Of a DNA stretch of 64,000 nt, positions 33,657 to 42,548 are shown in pieces. Position 1 is the first letter of the stretch, and each line of letters begins with the position of its first letter. Origin of the DNA: Novosphingobium sp. EMRT-2 (GTDB taxonomy: Bacteria > Pseudomonadota > Alphaproteobacteria > Sphingomonadales > Sphingomonadaceae); assembly GCF_005145025.1 (NCBI RefSeq), contig NZ_CP039695.1, positions 1,793,501-1,857,500 on the forward strand, given 5' to 3'. The notes beneath the pieces are model-generated. The model searched no databases and had not been told where the DNA came from. It worked only from the letters and a program-made list of their open reading frames with translations. The translations under genes were made by a program, and so were the position numbers.

Positions 33657-34037
33657 TCAGCGCGTCACCAGCATCGGCCCCAGCGGACGGCCGGCGAAAA
33701 GGTGAACATGCAGGTGCGGCACTTCCTGGTGGCTGTCCGGCCCGACGTTGGCGAGCAGGCGATAGCCGGGCTCGATCACTCCAGCCTCGCGCGCCACTGC
33801 GCCCACCGCGCGCACGAAGCCGCCGATCTCCGCGTCGGACGCCTTGGCCGAGAAATCGTCCCAGCTCACATAGGCGCCCTTGGGGATCACCAGGATGTGC
33901 AGCGGCGCCTGCGGGTTGATGTCGTGGAACGCCAGCGCCCATTCGTCCTCATAGACCTTGCGCGAGGGGATCTCGCCCCGCAGGATCTTCGCGAACACGT
34001 TCTGGTCGTCGTAAGGCAGGGTGGCGTCAACGGCCAT
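33657..34037 (-). CDS. HIT-family nucleotide-binding protein (HinT-like)
   Basis: A 126-residue histidine-triad protein. The triad H-x-H-x-H is in EVPHLHVHLFAG, and the N-terminal part reads FAKILRGEIPSRKVYEDEWALAFHDINPQAPLH, characteristic of HinT/HIT1 purine nucleoside phosphoramidases. I chose ATG 34037 because AGGAGA stands 9 bases upstream. It sits just after hisE, a frequent alphaproteobacterial arrangement. Confidence 0.93.
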   Translation of the reverse strand: MAVDATLPYDDQNVFAKILRGEIPSRKVYEDEWALAFHDINPQAPLHILVIPKGAYVSWDDFSAKASDAEIGGFVRAVGAVAREAGVIEPGYRLLANVGPDSHQEVPHLHVHLFAGRPLGPMLVTR

Positions 34038-34103
34038 GGCCGGCTCTCCTCTTGGCATTTCTTGTCGGAATGGCGGGTCTTTCGGGGTCGCTTACTCCGG
34101 CGC

Positions 34104-34430
34104 TTACTCCGTGGGGCGGCTGGCCTTTTCGGCGATGCCGGAAACGCCTTCGCGCCGGTCCAGTTCCGCCAGCACGGCGGCCAGCGGCACGTCCCGCGCA
34201 CCCAGCAGGACGAGCAGGTGGAACAGCAGGTCCGCCGCTTCACCGGTCAGCTCCTCGGCGCTGCCCGAAAGCGCGGCGATCACCGTCTCGGTCGCTTCCT
34301 CGCCCACCTTCTGCGCGATCTTGCCCAGCCCCCGCGCGTTAAGCTTGGCGACATAGCTGGTCGAGGGATCGGCGTTGCGCCGCGCCGCGATGGTCGCTTC
34401 CAGGCGCGATAGAGTGGTGGCGTGGTCCAT
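34104..34430 (-). CDS. hisE: Phosphoribosyl-ATP pyrophosphatase HisE
   Basis: A 108-residue all-alpha NTP pyrophosphatase that performs histidine step 2. The metal-binding EExxE/D pattern is in KVGEEATETVIAAL and GEAADLLFHLLVLL. It is a stand-alone HisE (not fused to HisI). Last of the run hisB-hisH-hisA-hisF-hisE, 69 bases after hisF. Confidence 0.95.
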   Translation of the reverse strand: MDHATTLSRLEATIAARRNADPSTSYVAKLNARGLGKIAQKVGEEATETVIAALSGSAEELTGEAADLLFHLLVLLGARDVPLAAVLAELDRREGVSGIAEKASRPTE

Positions 34431-34499
34431 GGCGCGGGGGATGGAGCGGCGGGGCCGCCGGGTCAAGAGGCCCCTAACCGCCTCAGGCCCGAATCCCGC

Positions 34500-35261
34500 T
34501 CAAGCCCGCGCCGGCAGGCCCGCCGCCCGCAGTGCGGCGTGCGCCTCGGCGATGGAATGCGTGCCGAAGTGGAAGATCGACGCCGCCAGCACCGCGCTGG
34601 CGTGGCCCTCGATCACCCCGGCAACGAGATGGTCAAGCGCGCCCACGCCGCCGCTCGCCACCACCGGCACGCTGACGGCATCGGCGATCGTCCGCGTCAG
34701 GTCTAGGTCATAGCCCCGCTGCGTGCCGTCCCCGTCCATCGAGGTTACGAGCAGTTCGCCCGCGCCTAGTTCGGCCAGGCGCACCGCATGGTCCAGCGCG
34801 TCGATCCCGGTCGGCTTGCGGCCGCCGTGGGTGAAGATTTCCCACTTCCCCGGCGCCACCCGCCGCGCGTCGACCGAGCCGACCACGCATTGCGCGCCAA
34901 AGCGCTGGGCGATGTCCGCCACCAGTTCGGGCCGGGCGACGGCGGCGGAATTGACCGCGACCTTGTCCGCCCCCGCCAGCAGCAGCGCGCGGGCATCCTC
35001 GGCGCTGCGCACGCCCCCGCCCACGGTCAGCGGCATGAAGCAGACTTCGGCCGTGCGCGCGACCACGTCGAGCAGCGTGCCGCGCCCTTCGTGGCTGGCC
35101 GAAATGTCGAGGAAGCACAGCTCGTCCGCCCCGGCCTTGTCATAGGCGCGCGCCTGCTCCACCGGATCGCCGGCATCGCGCAGGTCGACGAAGTTGACGC
35201 CCTTGACCACGCGCCCATCGCGCACATCAAGGCAGGGGATGACGCGGACGCGGACGGTCAT
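34500..35261 (-). CDS. hisF: Imidazole glycerol phosphate synthase cyclase subunit HisF
   Basis: A 253-residue (beta-alpha)8 barrel. Catalytic Asp12 is in [19 protein letters not shown] and the second aspartate in [10 protein letters not shown]; phosphate-binding glycines are at TVGGGVRS and ASGGVG. With HisH it makes imidazole glycerol phosphate and AICAR. It follows hisA by 3 bases. Confidence 0.97.
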   Translation of the reverse strand: MTVRVRVIPCLDVRDGRVVKGVNFVDLRDAGDPVEQARAYDKAGADELCFLDISASHEGRGTLLDVVARTAEVCFMPLTVGGGVRSAEDARALLLAGADKVAVNSAAVARPELVADIAQRFGAQCVVGSVDARRVAPGKWEIFTHGGRKPTGIDALDHAVRLAELGAGELLVTSMDGDGTQRGYDLDLTRTIADAVSVPVVASGGVGALDHLVAGVIEGHASAVLAASIFHFGTHSIAEAHAALRAAGLPARA

Positions 35262-35264
35262 CGA

Positions 35265-35993
35265 TCAGCCCTTCGCCGCCATCTGCAACGCGGCGCGCAG
35301 GTCCAGCCGCCCGTCATAGAGCGCGCGGCCGGTGATGACGCCCTCGATCCCGTCCTCGGCGTGGAGCGTCAAGACGTGGATGTCGTCCAGCCCCTTCACC
35401 CCGCCGCTGGCGATCACGGGAATGTCGACGCGCCGGGCCAGGTCCACTGTCGCCTCGATGTTCACGCCCTTGAGCAGCCCGTCGCGGCCGATGTCGGTGA
35501 ACAGCAGGCTGGCGACGCCCGCGTCCTCGAACCGGCGGGCGAGATCGACCACCGAGACGTCGGACACGTCGGCCCAGCCCTCGGTCGCGACCATGCCGTC
35601 GCGCGCGTCCACCGCCACCACGATGCCGCCGGGAAATTCCTTCGCCATGTCCTTGACGAAGTCCGGGTCCTTCAGCGCGGCGGTGCCCATGACCACGCGG
35701 CTCACGCCCAGGTCGAACCAGCCCGCCACCGCTTCGCGCGTGCGGATGCCTCCGCCCAGCTGGACGTGACCCGGAAAGGCTTCGAGAATGCCTTCCACCG
35801 CCTCGCGGTTCTCGGCGCGGCCGGCGAACGAACCGTCGAGATCGACGACGTGCAGGTGCATCGCGCCCGCTTCGGCGAACAGCAGCGCCTGCGCGGCCGG
35901 GTCGTCGCCATAGACGGTCGCCCGGTCCATATCGCCTTCGGCGAGGCGGACGACCTGCCCGGCCTTGAGGTCGATGGCGGGAAAGACGATCAT
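35265..35993 (-). CDS. hisA: Phosphoribosylformimino-5-aminoimidazole carboxamide ribotide isomerase HisA
   Basis: A 242-residue (beta-alpha)8 barrel isomerase. Catalytic Asp8 is in FPAIDLKAGQVVRL and the second in VVAVDARDG; phosphate loops are QLGGGIRT and ASGGVK. It catalyses the Amadori rearrangement of ProFAR in histidine synthesis. One base separates it from hisH. Confidence 0.97.
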   Translation of the reverse strand: MIVFPAIDLKAGQVVRLAEGDMDRATVYGDDPAAQALLFAEAGAMHLHVVDLDGSFAGRAENREAVEGILEAFPGHVQLGGGIRTREAVAGWFDLGVSRVVMGTAALKDPDFVKDMAKEFPGGIVVAVDARDGMVATEGWADVSDVSVVDLARRFEDAGVASLLFTDIGRDGLLKGVNIEATVDLARRVDIPVIASGGVKGLDDIHVLTLHAEDGIEGVITGRALYDGRLDLRAALQMAAKG

Positions 35994-35994
35994 G

Positions 35995-36630
35995 TCAGGG
36001 CTTCCATTCCAGAAAACGGGCCAGCAGCTCCAGCCCGTAGGACTGGCTCTTTTCGGGGTGGAACTGCACCCCCAGGATGTTCTCGCGCGCCACGGCCGCG
36101 ACGATTCCGCCGCCGTGGTCGGTCATCGCCGCCACGTCCGCGCCCGCTTCGGGCACGAAGTGGTACGAATGCAGGAAATAGGCCTCGCCCGGCTCGATCA
36201 GGCCCGCCGCCGGCGCGCCGGCGTGGTGCGCGGGGGCCACGTCGTTCCAGCCCATGTGCGGCACCTTGATCGCGGGATCGGTCGGTTCGATCAGGCGGAC
36301 CTCGCCGCCGATCCAGCCCAGCCCCGGCGTCACGCCGTGCTCCACGCCGCGATCGGCCAGCAGTTGCATCCCCACGCAGATGCCCAGGAACGGCGCGCCG
36401 CCCACCAGCACGCGCTCGCGCAGCGCCGCGACCAGCCCCGGCACCGCCTCCAGCGCCTCGATGCAGGCCTTGAACGCGCCCACGCCGGGCAACACGATGC
36501 GGTCCGCCGCCCGCACCACGTCGGGATCGGCGGTGACCGCGACGCCATCCGCCCCCGCCGCCTTCAGCGCGTTGGCCACCGACCGCAGGTTGCCGGCGCC
36601 GTAGTCGACCAGCGCGAGGACTTCAGCCAC
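35995..36630 (-). CDS. hisH: Imidazole glycerol phosphate synthase glutamine amidotransferase subunit HisH
   Basis: A 211-residue class I amidotransferase. Nucleophile Cys85 in [11 protein letters not shown], catalytic His and Glu in [10 protein letters not shown], and the family opening [15 protein letters not shown]. It supplies ammonia to HisF. The GTG start at 36630 overlaps hisB by 8 bases, so translation is probably coupled. Confidence 0.95.
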   Translation of the reverse strand: MAEVLALVDYGAGNLRSVANALKAAGADGVAVTADPDVVRAADRIVLPGVGAFKACIEALEAVPGLVAALRERVLVGGAPFLGICVGMQLLADRGVEHGVTPGLGWIGGEVRLIEPTDPAIKVPHMGWNDVAPAHHAGAPAAGLIEPGEAYFLHSYHFVPEAGADVAAMTDHGGGIVAAVARENILGVQFHPEKSQSYGLELLARFLEWKP

Positions 36631-37225
36631 CGAGGATGCCTTTGGTGGACGGCACCGCATCGCCCTTGCGCGGATCGATTTCCACCGCCTGCCGCATGGC
36701 GCGGGCGAAGCCCTTGTAAATGCCTTCGATGATGTGGTGGTTGTTCGAACCGTAGAGCGATTCGATGTGCAGGGTGATGCCGGCCGCCTGGCTCACCGAC
36801 TGGAACCAGTGCTCGAACAGCTCGGTGTCCATCTCGCCCAGGCGCGGCTGGGTGAACGCGGCCTTCCACACCAGCACCGGGCGCCCCGAAATGTCGAGCG
36901 CGACGCGGCACAGCGCCTCGTCCATCGGCGAATAAGCGGTGCCGTAGCGGGCGATGCCCTTCTTGTCGCCCAGCGCCTGGGTGATCGCCTGGCCCAGCGC
37001 GATGGCGCTGTCCTCGGTGGTGTGGTGCTGGTCCACGTGCAGGTCGCCCACCACGCGCATCGTCACGTCGATCAGCGAATGACGCGAGAACTGTTCGACC
37101 ATGTGATCGAGGAAGCCGATGCCGGTCGACACGTCATAGGCGCCCGTGCCGTCGAGGTTGACCGAAACCGCGATGTCGGTTTCCGCCGTCTTGCGCGCGA
37201 CCGATCCGGTACGGGACTGCTGCAT
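36623..37225 (-). CDS. hisB: Imidazoleglycerol-phosphate dehydratase HisB (monofunctional)
   Basis: A 200-residue manganese enzyme. The two metal-binding motifs [12 protein letters not shown] and [18 protein letters not shown] are intact, and [14 protein letters not shown] is typical. There is no phosphatase domain, as usual outside enterobacteria. It is the first gene of the his run and is divergent from sspB with 158 bases between the starts. Confidence 0.96.
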   Translation of the reverse strand: MQQSRTGSVARKTAETDIAVSVNLDGTGAYDVSTGIGFLDHMVEQFSRHSLIDVTMRVVGDLHVDQHHTTEDSAIALGQAITQALGDKKGIARYGTAYSPMDEALCRVALDISGRPVLVWKAAFTQPRLGEMDTELFEHWFQSVSQAAGITLHIESLYGSNNHHIIEGIYKGFARAMRQAVEIDPRKGDAVPSTKGILGG

Positions 37226-37383
37226 GGTTTGGTCCTGTGCTGTCTGGGCCTGCGTATCCGAGGCGGACTCAACTGCGCCGCCTATAGGCGGGTGCGAACG
37301 AGAATCAATCTTTGCGCGCAACAAGGCCGCATGGAGACATGCCCTCTTGACCGCGCGGGCGGCCAAGGCCAGTTGTGGCGACG

Positions 37384-37881
37384 ATGAACGATACGCCCGA
37401 CAGCCTGATCCCCTATGACGAGATCGTGCAGGAGGCCCTGCGCGCCGTCGTCGGCCGCGTGCTGGGCGAAGTGGAAGCCTCCGGCGGCTCGCTGCCCGGC
37501 AACCACCATTTCTATATCACCTTCAAGACCCAGGCGCCCGGCGTCTCGATCCCGGCGCGCCTGAAGGAGCGCTTCCCCGACGAGATGACGATCGTGCTCC
37601 AGAACAAGTTCTGGGACCTGAAGGTGGAAAGCGACCGGTTCAGCGTGGGGCTCAGCTTCAACCAGGTGCCCGCCATGCTCGACATCCCGTTCAGCGCGAT
37701 CACCGCCTTCGTCGATCCGGCGGTGGATTTCGGCCTCCAGTTCCAGGCGATCGCCGACAGCGACGACGAACCGCACGAAAGCGCCGAGAACGATTCGCCG
37801 GAACAGGCGGACGGCCCGGCCGTTGAACGCAACGAGGACGGGTCCAACGTGGTGACGGTGGATTTCGGCCGCAAGAAATAG
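37384..37881 (+). CDS. sspB: SspB-type ClpXP adaptor
   Basis: A 165-residue protein of the alphaproteobacterial SspB group: [17 protein letters not shown], then [22 protein letters not shown] and [25 protein letters not shown] forming the substrate-binding core, an acidic disordered linker, and a C-terminal [10 protein letters not shown] that resembles the ClpX-docking tail. It delivers ssrA-tagged proteins to ClpXP. The tmRNA gene that supplies the tag lies at 62430 in the same window. I chose ATG 37384 over GTG 37375. Confidence 0.93.
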   Translation: MNDTPDSLIPYDEIVQEALRAVVGRVLGEVEASGGSLPGNHHFYITFKTQAPGVSIPARLKERFPDEMTIVLQNKFWDLKVESDRFSVGLSFNQVPAMLDIPFSAITAFVDPAVDFGLQFQAIADSDDEPHESAENDSPEQADGPAVERNEDGSNVVTVDFGRKK

Positions 37882-37935
37882 CGGCGGGGCCTGGCGCAGG
37901 AGGTCGGCCCCGGCGGGAATACCGAAGGGCAAGAC

Positions 37936-38403
37936 ATGACGATCAGGGACAAGCTGGCGAAGATCAAACCCACGCGGATCGCGGGGAAGGCGGCGGAAAA
38001 GGCCGCCGGCGCCGTGCGCGATGAAGCCACCAAGACTGCCGGCTCCAAGACTACCGGCCCAAGCATTCCCGGCCCCAGCACCAACGCCATGACCAATCTG
38101 ATCCTGGCCGACATCGCGCTGCGGGCCGGCGGCGCGCTGCTGCGGCGCGGCGTGGAACGCGGGCTGCTGGGCAACAGGACCGGCGCCGCCAGGGCCAAGA
38201 AGATCATCCGCGGCCGCACCATGGGCGAAACGCTGATCGGCACCGCGCTGGCCCGCGTCGCCACGCGCTCGGTGCCGGGCGCGATCGTGGTCGGCGGCGG
38301 CCTGCTGGCCAAGACGCTGTACGATCGCCGGCACGTCAAATCCGCGAAGGCGGAAGGCGAGGCGGCCGTGGACGCGAAGGCGGAAAAGGGCGCGAAGGAA
38401 TAG
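37936..38403 (+). CDS. Small basic membrane-associated protein, unknown function
   Basis: A 155-residue protein rich in Ala, Lys, Gly and Arg. A lysine/alanine N-terminal helix is followed by a region of weakly hydrophobic helices (NLILADIALRAGGALLRRG and VPGAIVVGGGLLAKTLYD) and an EAKAEKGAKE-like charged tail. No family is recognised. The pattern of small hydrophobic segments between basic clusters suggests peripheral membrane association. It follows sspB by 54 bases in the same direction. Confidence 0.7.
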   Translation: MTIRDKLAKIKPTRIAGKAAEKAAGAVRDEATKTAGSKTTGPSIPGPSTNAMTNLILADIALRAGGALLRRGVERGLLGNRTGAARAKKIIRGRTMGETLIGTALARVATRSVPGAIVVGGGLLAKTLYDRRHVKSAKAEGEAAVDAKAEKGAKE

Positions 38404-38426
38404 CGCGCTCGGTCCGCTTGCGGCCG

Positions 38427-38804
38427 TCAGCGAAGCCGGGCCGAAAGCTCCATCAGCTCCAGCCGGTTGCCGAACGGATCATCGACATAGGCGTGCTGGT
38501 AGCCATCGCGCGAGGCCTCGTCGCGGATCACGTGGCAGCCGGCATGCTCCAGCTTCCGCACCACATCGCCGAGATGCGACACGATGAACGCCACGTGGGC
38601 CTTGTGGACGGCGCGAAAGTCCGGATCGGCGCTCAGATGGACTTTCACGGCATCGCGTTCGAACCAGCAGCCACCCAGCTTCGCCAGATGCGGCGGCTTG
38701 GGCACTTCACGAATGCCCAGCACGTCGCGGTAGAACGCCCGCGCGCGGTCCTCTCCGCCGGGCGGCATCGCCAGTTGCACGTGATCGAGCCTCTGAATGT
38801 CCAT
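38427..38804 (-). CDS. VOC-superfamily (glyoxalase-like) protein
   Basis: A 125-residue single-domain vicinal oxygen chelate protein: RLDHVQLAMPPGGEDRARAFYRDVLGI opens the first beta-alpha-beta unit, and HVAFIVSHLGDVVRKLEHAG with YVDDPFGNRLELME forms the second. Metal-ligand candidates are the early His, the His of HVAF and the Glu of LELME. The actual reaction (lyase, dioxygenase or resistance) cannot be told. Convergent with the preceding small gene. Confidence 0.92.
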   Translation of the reverse strand: MDIQRLDHVQLAMPPGGEDRARAFYRDVLGIREVPKPPHLAKLGGCWFERDAVKVHLSADPDFRAVHKAHVAFIVSHLGDVVRKLEHAGCHVIRDEASRDGYQHAYVDDPFGNRLELMELSARLR

Positions 38805-38883
38805 CCACTGCTCCCCGTTCGCGGCCCGGTCATGCTCTTATAGCGGCCTTGACCACCGCCTTGTCCATGCGCCACTAGCACGC

Positions 38884-39537
38884 ATGGCCGACAACACCAC
38901 GCATACCACGGATACGCTCCATCGCAGGGGGCTGATGTTCATCCTGTCATCGCCATCGGGCGCGGGCAAGACGACGATCGCGCGCAAGCTGCTGGACGAG
39001 GACGACGAGATCGCGATGTCGGTGTCCGTCACCACCCGGCCGATGCGGACGGGCGAAGTGGACGGCAAGGACTACTACTTCGTCAGCCAGCCCGAATTCG
39101 ACCGCATGGTGGAGGAAAGCGCGTTCTACGAATGGGCGCATGTCTTCGGCAACAGCTATGGCACGCCCAAGGCGCAGATCCGCGCGGGCCTGAAGGAAGG
39201 GCGCGATTTCCTGTTTGACATCGACTGGCAGGGCACGCAGCAGCTTTACCAGAAGGCCGAAACCGATGTGGTGCGCGTGTTCATCCTGCCGCCCAGCCTG
39301 GACGAGCTGCACCGCCGCCTGACCGGGCGCGGCACCGACAGCGCCGAAGTGATTGCCAGCCGCATGGCCCGCGCCCAGGCGGAGATCAGCCACTGGGACG
39401 GCTACGACTACGTCGTGGTCAACGACGACGTGCAGAGCTGCTTCGACAAGGTGAAGCAGATTCTCGCCGCCGAACGCATGAAGCGCGCGCGCCAGACCGG
39501 GCTGATCGGCTTCGTCCGCGAACTGATGCGGGGATAG
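38884..39537 (+). CDS. gmk: Guanylate kinase
   Basis: A 217-residue kinase that makes GDP from GMP and ATP. The P-loop is SPSGAGKT at 23-30, the GMP-binding region VTTRPMRTGEVDGKDYYFVS and FYEWAHVFGNSYGTP follows, then DIDWQGTQQL. Length is normal. The ATG at 38884 follows a short untranslated stretch after the divergent VOC gene. The metallophosphoesterase gene follows 9 bases later. Confidence 0.96.
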   Translation: MADNTTHTTDTLHRRGLMFILSSPSGAGKTTIARKLLDEDDEIAMSVSVTTRPMRTGEVDGKDYYFVSQPEFDRMVEESAFYEWAHVFGNSYGTPKAQIRAGLKEGRDFLFDIDWQGTQQLYQKAETDVVRVFILPPSLDELHRRLTGRGTDSAEVIASRMARAQAEISHWDGYDYVVVNDDVQSCFDKVKQILAAERMKRARQTGLIGFVRELMRG

Positions 39538-39546
39538 AACCCGGGC

Positions 39547-40404
39547 ATGGGCAGGCGGCGCAGGCTGATCCTCTTCGCGGCGCTGGCCGCGGTGGCGCTG
39601 GCCGCGGTGGCGCTCTTCGCCTGGCGCAGCGCCGTGTCCGATCCGGTCGAACGGCGGATCACCATCCGCCTGCCGTCCCCCGCGCTGCGCGCGCGGCCGC
39701 TGCGGCTGGCGCTGGTTTCGGACATCCATCTGCCCGCCATCGCGATGACGCCGGACCGGCTCGACCGGATCGTCCGCCAGATCAACCGCGCCCGGCCCGA
39801 CGCGATCCTGCTCGCCGGCGATTTCGTCAACGGCCGCAAGCCGCGCGATGCCGCGTTCCGGCCCGATCTCCTCACCGCCCCGCTGGCGCGGCTGCGCGCG
39901 CCGCTGGGGGTCTATGCGGTGCCGGGAAACCACGATCACTGGACCGATATCAACCGCGTGACCGCCGCGCTGCAAGCGGCGGGCATCACGGTCCTGGCCA
40001 ACGATGCCAAGGCGCTGGGACCGATCACGCTGGTCGGCATCGACGATGATCTGACCGGCTACGCCGATGTCGATACGGCGATGCAACTGGCCCGCGCTGC
40101 CGGCCGCGGCATTCCGATCGCGATCACGCACACGCCCGATGTCGCTCCCACGCTGCCGCCCGATGTGCCGCTGATGCTGGCCGGGCACACCCATTGCGGG
40201 CAGATCGTGCTGCCCGTGCTGGGATCGCTGGCGCTGTATTCCCCGTTCGACGAACGGCGCCCCTTCGATCCGCACTATCGCTGCGGCGTGATCGCCGATC
40301 CCGGCCGAACCGTCATCGTCACCGCCGGGGTCGGCGCGGGCGAAGTGCCGTTCCGCCTGGGCGCGCCGCCGGACTGGTGGATGGTGACGCTGGCGGGGCG
40401 GTGA
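39547..40404 (+). CDS. Membrane-anchored metallophosphoesterase (YkuE-like)
   Basis: A 285-residue calcineurin-fold enzyme. An N-terminal membrane anchor at about 7-27, then metal-binding blocks: VSDIHLPA, ILLAGDFVNGRK, VPGNHDHW, and AGHTHCGQIVLP near the C-terminus. The arrangement DxH, GD, GNHD, GHTH is complete, so it should be active. YkuE-type enzymes act on lipid or nucleotide phosphates at the membrane surface; the substrate here is unknown. Confidence 0.92.
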   Translation: MGRRRRLILFAALAAVALAAVALFAWRSAVSDPVERRITIRLPSPALRARPLRLALVSDIHLPAIAMTPDRLDRIVRQINRARPDAILLAGDFVNGRKPRDAAFRPDLLTAPLARLRAPLGVYAVPGNHDHWTDINRVTAALQAAGITVLANDAKALGPITLVGIDDDLTGYADVDTAMQLARAAGRGIPIAITHTPDVAPTLPPDVPLMLAGHTHCGQIVLPVLGSLALYSPFDERRPFDPHYRCGVIADPGRTVIVTAGVGAGEVPFRLGAPPDWWMVTLAGR

Positions 40405-40438
40405 CCATCACCGCCCCTGCCGGTCAATGCCTGGCCGA

Positions 40439-41242
40439 TCAGTGTCCCGAAGGATCGGCGAATTCGCTGGGGATCCAGGCGTTGACGATGCCGCCATCGA
40501 TCGGGATCGTCGTCCCGACCACATAATCACCCGCGCGGCTGGCCAGATAGATCGCGCCACCGGCGATGTCCTCTGTGCCGCCGATCCGGCCGGACGGGAT
40601 GCCGCGCGCCGATTCCTCCGGCTTGCGCGCCGCCACCTTGTTCATTTCCGAAGGGTAGGCGCCGGGCGCGATGCAGGTGACGACGATGTTGTCCCTGATC
40701 AGCCGCGCCGCCATGCGCCGGGTCAGGTGGACCACCGCCGCCTTCGACGCCTGATAGCTGTACGTTTCCCAGGGGTTGATCCGCATCCCGTCGATCGAGG
40801 CGATGTTGATGACCTTGGCCGGCTGCCCCGCCGACGCGGCCGCCTTGAGCAGCCCGTGCAGCTTCTGCGTGAGGAAGAACGGCGTCTTGACGTTCAGGTT
40901 CATCACCTTGTCCCAGCCGCCTTCGGGGAAGTCTTCGAAGTCCGCTCCCCACGCCACGCCGGCGTTGTTGACCAGGATGTCGATCTTCGGCTCCAGCTTC
41001 GCCAGATCCTCGGCCAGCGCCTCGATCCCGGCAAGCGTGGAGATGTCGCCCGGCAGCGCGATCACGCGATCGCCCAGTTCGCGCGCGGTTTCCTCCACCA
41101 CGGCCGCCTTGCGCGCGGTGATGTAAACCTTCGCGCAGCCGGCGGCGAGGAAACCCTCGGCCAGCATCCGGCCGATCCCACGCGATCCGCCGGTAATCAC
41201 CGCCACGCGGCCTTCAAGGCTGAACAGCTTGCTGAAATCCAT
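40439..41242 (-). CDS. SDR-family oxidoreductase (RhlG/3-oxoacyl-ACP reductase-like)
   Basis: A 267-residue short-chain dehydrogenase. TGGSRGIG near residues 16-23 binds NAD(P), NNAG is in ILVNNAGVAWG, and the catalytic Tyr-x-x-x-Lys is YQASK with serine upstream in INIASIDG. MRINPWETYSYQASKAAVVHLTRRMA resembles the RhlG group that reduces 3-oxoacyl chains. It follows two acyl-CoA dehydrogenase genes and ends that minus-strand operon, so a beta-oxidation-type role fits. Confidence 0.9.
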   Translation of the reverse strand: MDFSKLFSLEGRVAVITGGSRGIGRMLAEGFLAAGCAKVYITARKAAVVEETARELGDRVIALPGDISTLAGIEALAEDLAKLEPKIDILVNNAGVAWGADFEDFPEGGWDKVMNLNVKTPFFLTQKLHGLLKAAASAGQPAKVINIASIDGMRINPWETYSYQASKAAVVHLTRRMAARLIRDNIVVTCIAPGAYPSEMNKVAARKPEESARGIPSGRIGGTEDIAGGAIYLASRAGDYVVGTTIPIDGGIVNAWIPSEFADPSGH

Positions 41243-41287
41243 GTCAGTGCCTTTCGCTTTCCTTCCGCACGGGAAGGGCAATCAGGG

Positions 41288-42427
41288 TCAATATCCGCTC
41301 AGCTTCGCCACGCGCTCGGCATGGTAGAACTGGTCGCCGGTAAATTCGGACAGCGCGCGGTCGCGCTTCATGTAAAGGCCGATGTCGAACTCGTCGGTCA
41401 TGCCCACGCCGCCGTGCATCTGCACGCCTTCGCGCACCGCCAGGTTGCAGACCTTGCCCGCCTTGGCCTTGGCCACGGCGACCATCAGCTCCGCCTTGTC
41501 GGAGCCGGCATCGAGCAATTGCTGCGCCTTGATCACGGCGGCCTCGGCGATCTCGATTTCGGAATAGAGATGCGCGGCGCGGTGCTGCAGCGCCTGGAAC
41601 TCGCCGATCAGCTGGCCGAACTGCTTGCGCGTCTTGAGATAGGCCGTGGTGATGTCGAACGCGCCGGAAGCAACGCCGGTCTGCTCCGCCGCCGCGCCGA
41701 CGCGGCCGGCATCGAGCACCCGGTTCAGCAGGGCGCGGCCGCCATCGACCTCGCCGATCACGCAATCGCCATCCAGCTCCACGTTGTCGAACGTGACGTG
41801 GCTGGCCATCGCGCTGTCGACCAGCCGCACCACGTCATGCCGCACGCCCGCGGCGTCCTTCGGCACCGCGAACAGGGTCACGCCATCGGCATCGTCGTCG
41901 CTGCCCGAGGTGCGCGCGGCCACGATCAGCGCATCGGCCGAGGCGCCGTGGACCACGAAGTCCTTGCGGCCCGAAAGGCGGAAGCCATTGCCCGCCTTCT
42001 CGGCGCGGCAGGCGATGCGTTCGGGCCGGTGCTTGGGGCCTTCGTCGATCGCGATGGCCAGCACCGTCTCGCCCGCGATCACGCCCGGCAGCCAGCGGCC
42101 GCGCAATTCGTCCGATCCGGCGGACAGCGCGGTTACGCCCATGACCGCCGTGGTCAGGAACGGCGAAGGGGTAAGATTGCGGCCGATTTCGGTGAGGACG
42201 ATGCCAGCCTCGACATGGCCCATCGCCAGCCCGCCATCGGCTTCGGCGGCGAGAATGCCGGTCAGGCCCAGTTCGGCGAACTGCTTCCACAGCGCATGGC
42301 CGAACCCGTCCGGGCAGTTGATGTCGCGCCAGTGGCGCAACTGCTGCTTGATCCCGCCTTCGTCGGCCATGAAGCCGGTAACGGTTTCGGCGAGCATCGC
42401 CTGGTCTTCGGTATGGTAGAGCGGCAT
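41288..42427 (-). CDS. Acyl-CoA dehydrogenase family protein (possible beta-like subunit)
   Basis: A 379-residue acyl-CoA dehydrogenase-fold protein. N-terminal helices, the middle beta domain (IAIDEGPKHRPERIACRAEKAGNGFRLSGRK) and a C-terminal helical domain with QMHGGVGMTDEFDIGLYMKR are present. The middle domain lacks the TEPxAGSD-type flavin motif seen in its partner; it reads IDEG instead. In heterotetrameric enzymes (for example the steroid FadE pairs) one subunit shows such losses. It is 121 bases after the other dehydrogenase gene, separated by a palindromic repeat. Confidence 0.88.
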   Translation of the reverse strand: MPLYHTEDQAMLAETVTGFMADEGGIKQQLRHWRDINCPDGFGHALWKQFAELGLTGILAAEADGGLAMGHVEAGIVLTEIGRNLTPSPFLTTAVMGVTALSAGSDELRGRWLPGVIAGETVLAIAIDEGPKHRPERIACRAEKAGNGFRLSGRKDFVVHGASADALIVAARTSGSDDDADGVTLFAVPKDAAGVRHDVVRLVDSAMASHVTFDNVELDGDCVIGEVDGGRALLNRVLDAGRVGAAAEQTGVASGAFDITTAYLKTRKQFGQLIGEFQALQHRAAHLYSEIEIAEAAVIKAQQLLDAGSDKAELMVAVAKAKAGKVCNLAVREGVQMHGGVGMTDEFDIGLYMKRDRALSEFTGDQFYHAERVAKLSGY

Positions 42428-42443
42428 GTCGTTTGCTCCGTTT

Positions 42444-42537
42444 CCCCTCCCGCTTGCGGGAGGGGTCAGGGGTGGGCATAGGCTTGGGGGGGCGCCTCGT
42501 TCGGCCCACCCCCGGCCCCTCCCGCAAGCGGGAGGGG
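42444..42537. repeat. GC-rich nested palindromic repeat between two dehydrogenase genes
   Basis: CCCCTCCCGC-TT-GCGGGAGGGG at 42444-42465 and CCCCTCCCGC-AA-GCGGGAGGGG at 42516-42537 are each self-complementary, and the DNA between them (AGGGGTGGGC ... GCCCACCCCC) is also complementary end to end, giving a large nested hairpin. A single-palindrome relative lies at 47614-47635, again between catabolic genes. Confidence 0.9.
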
Positions 42538-42548
42538 GGATCGAAGCG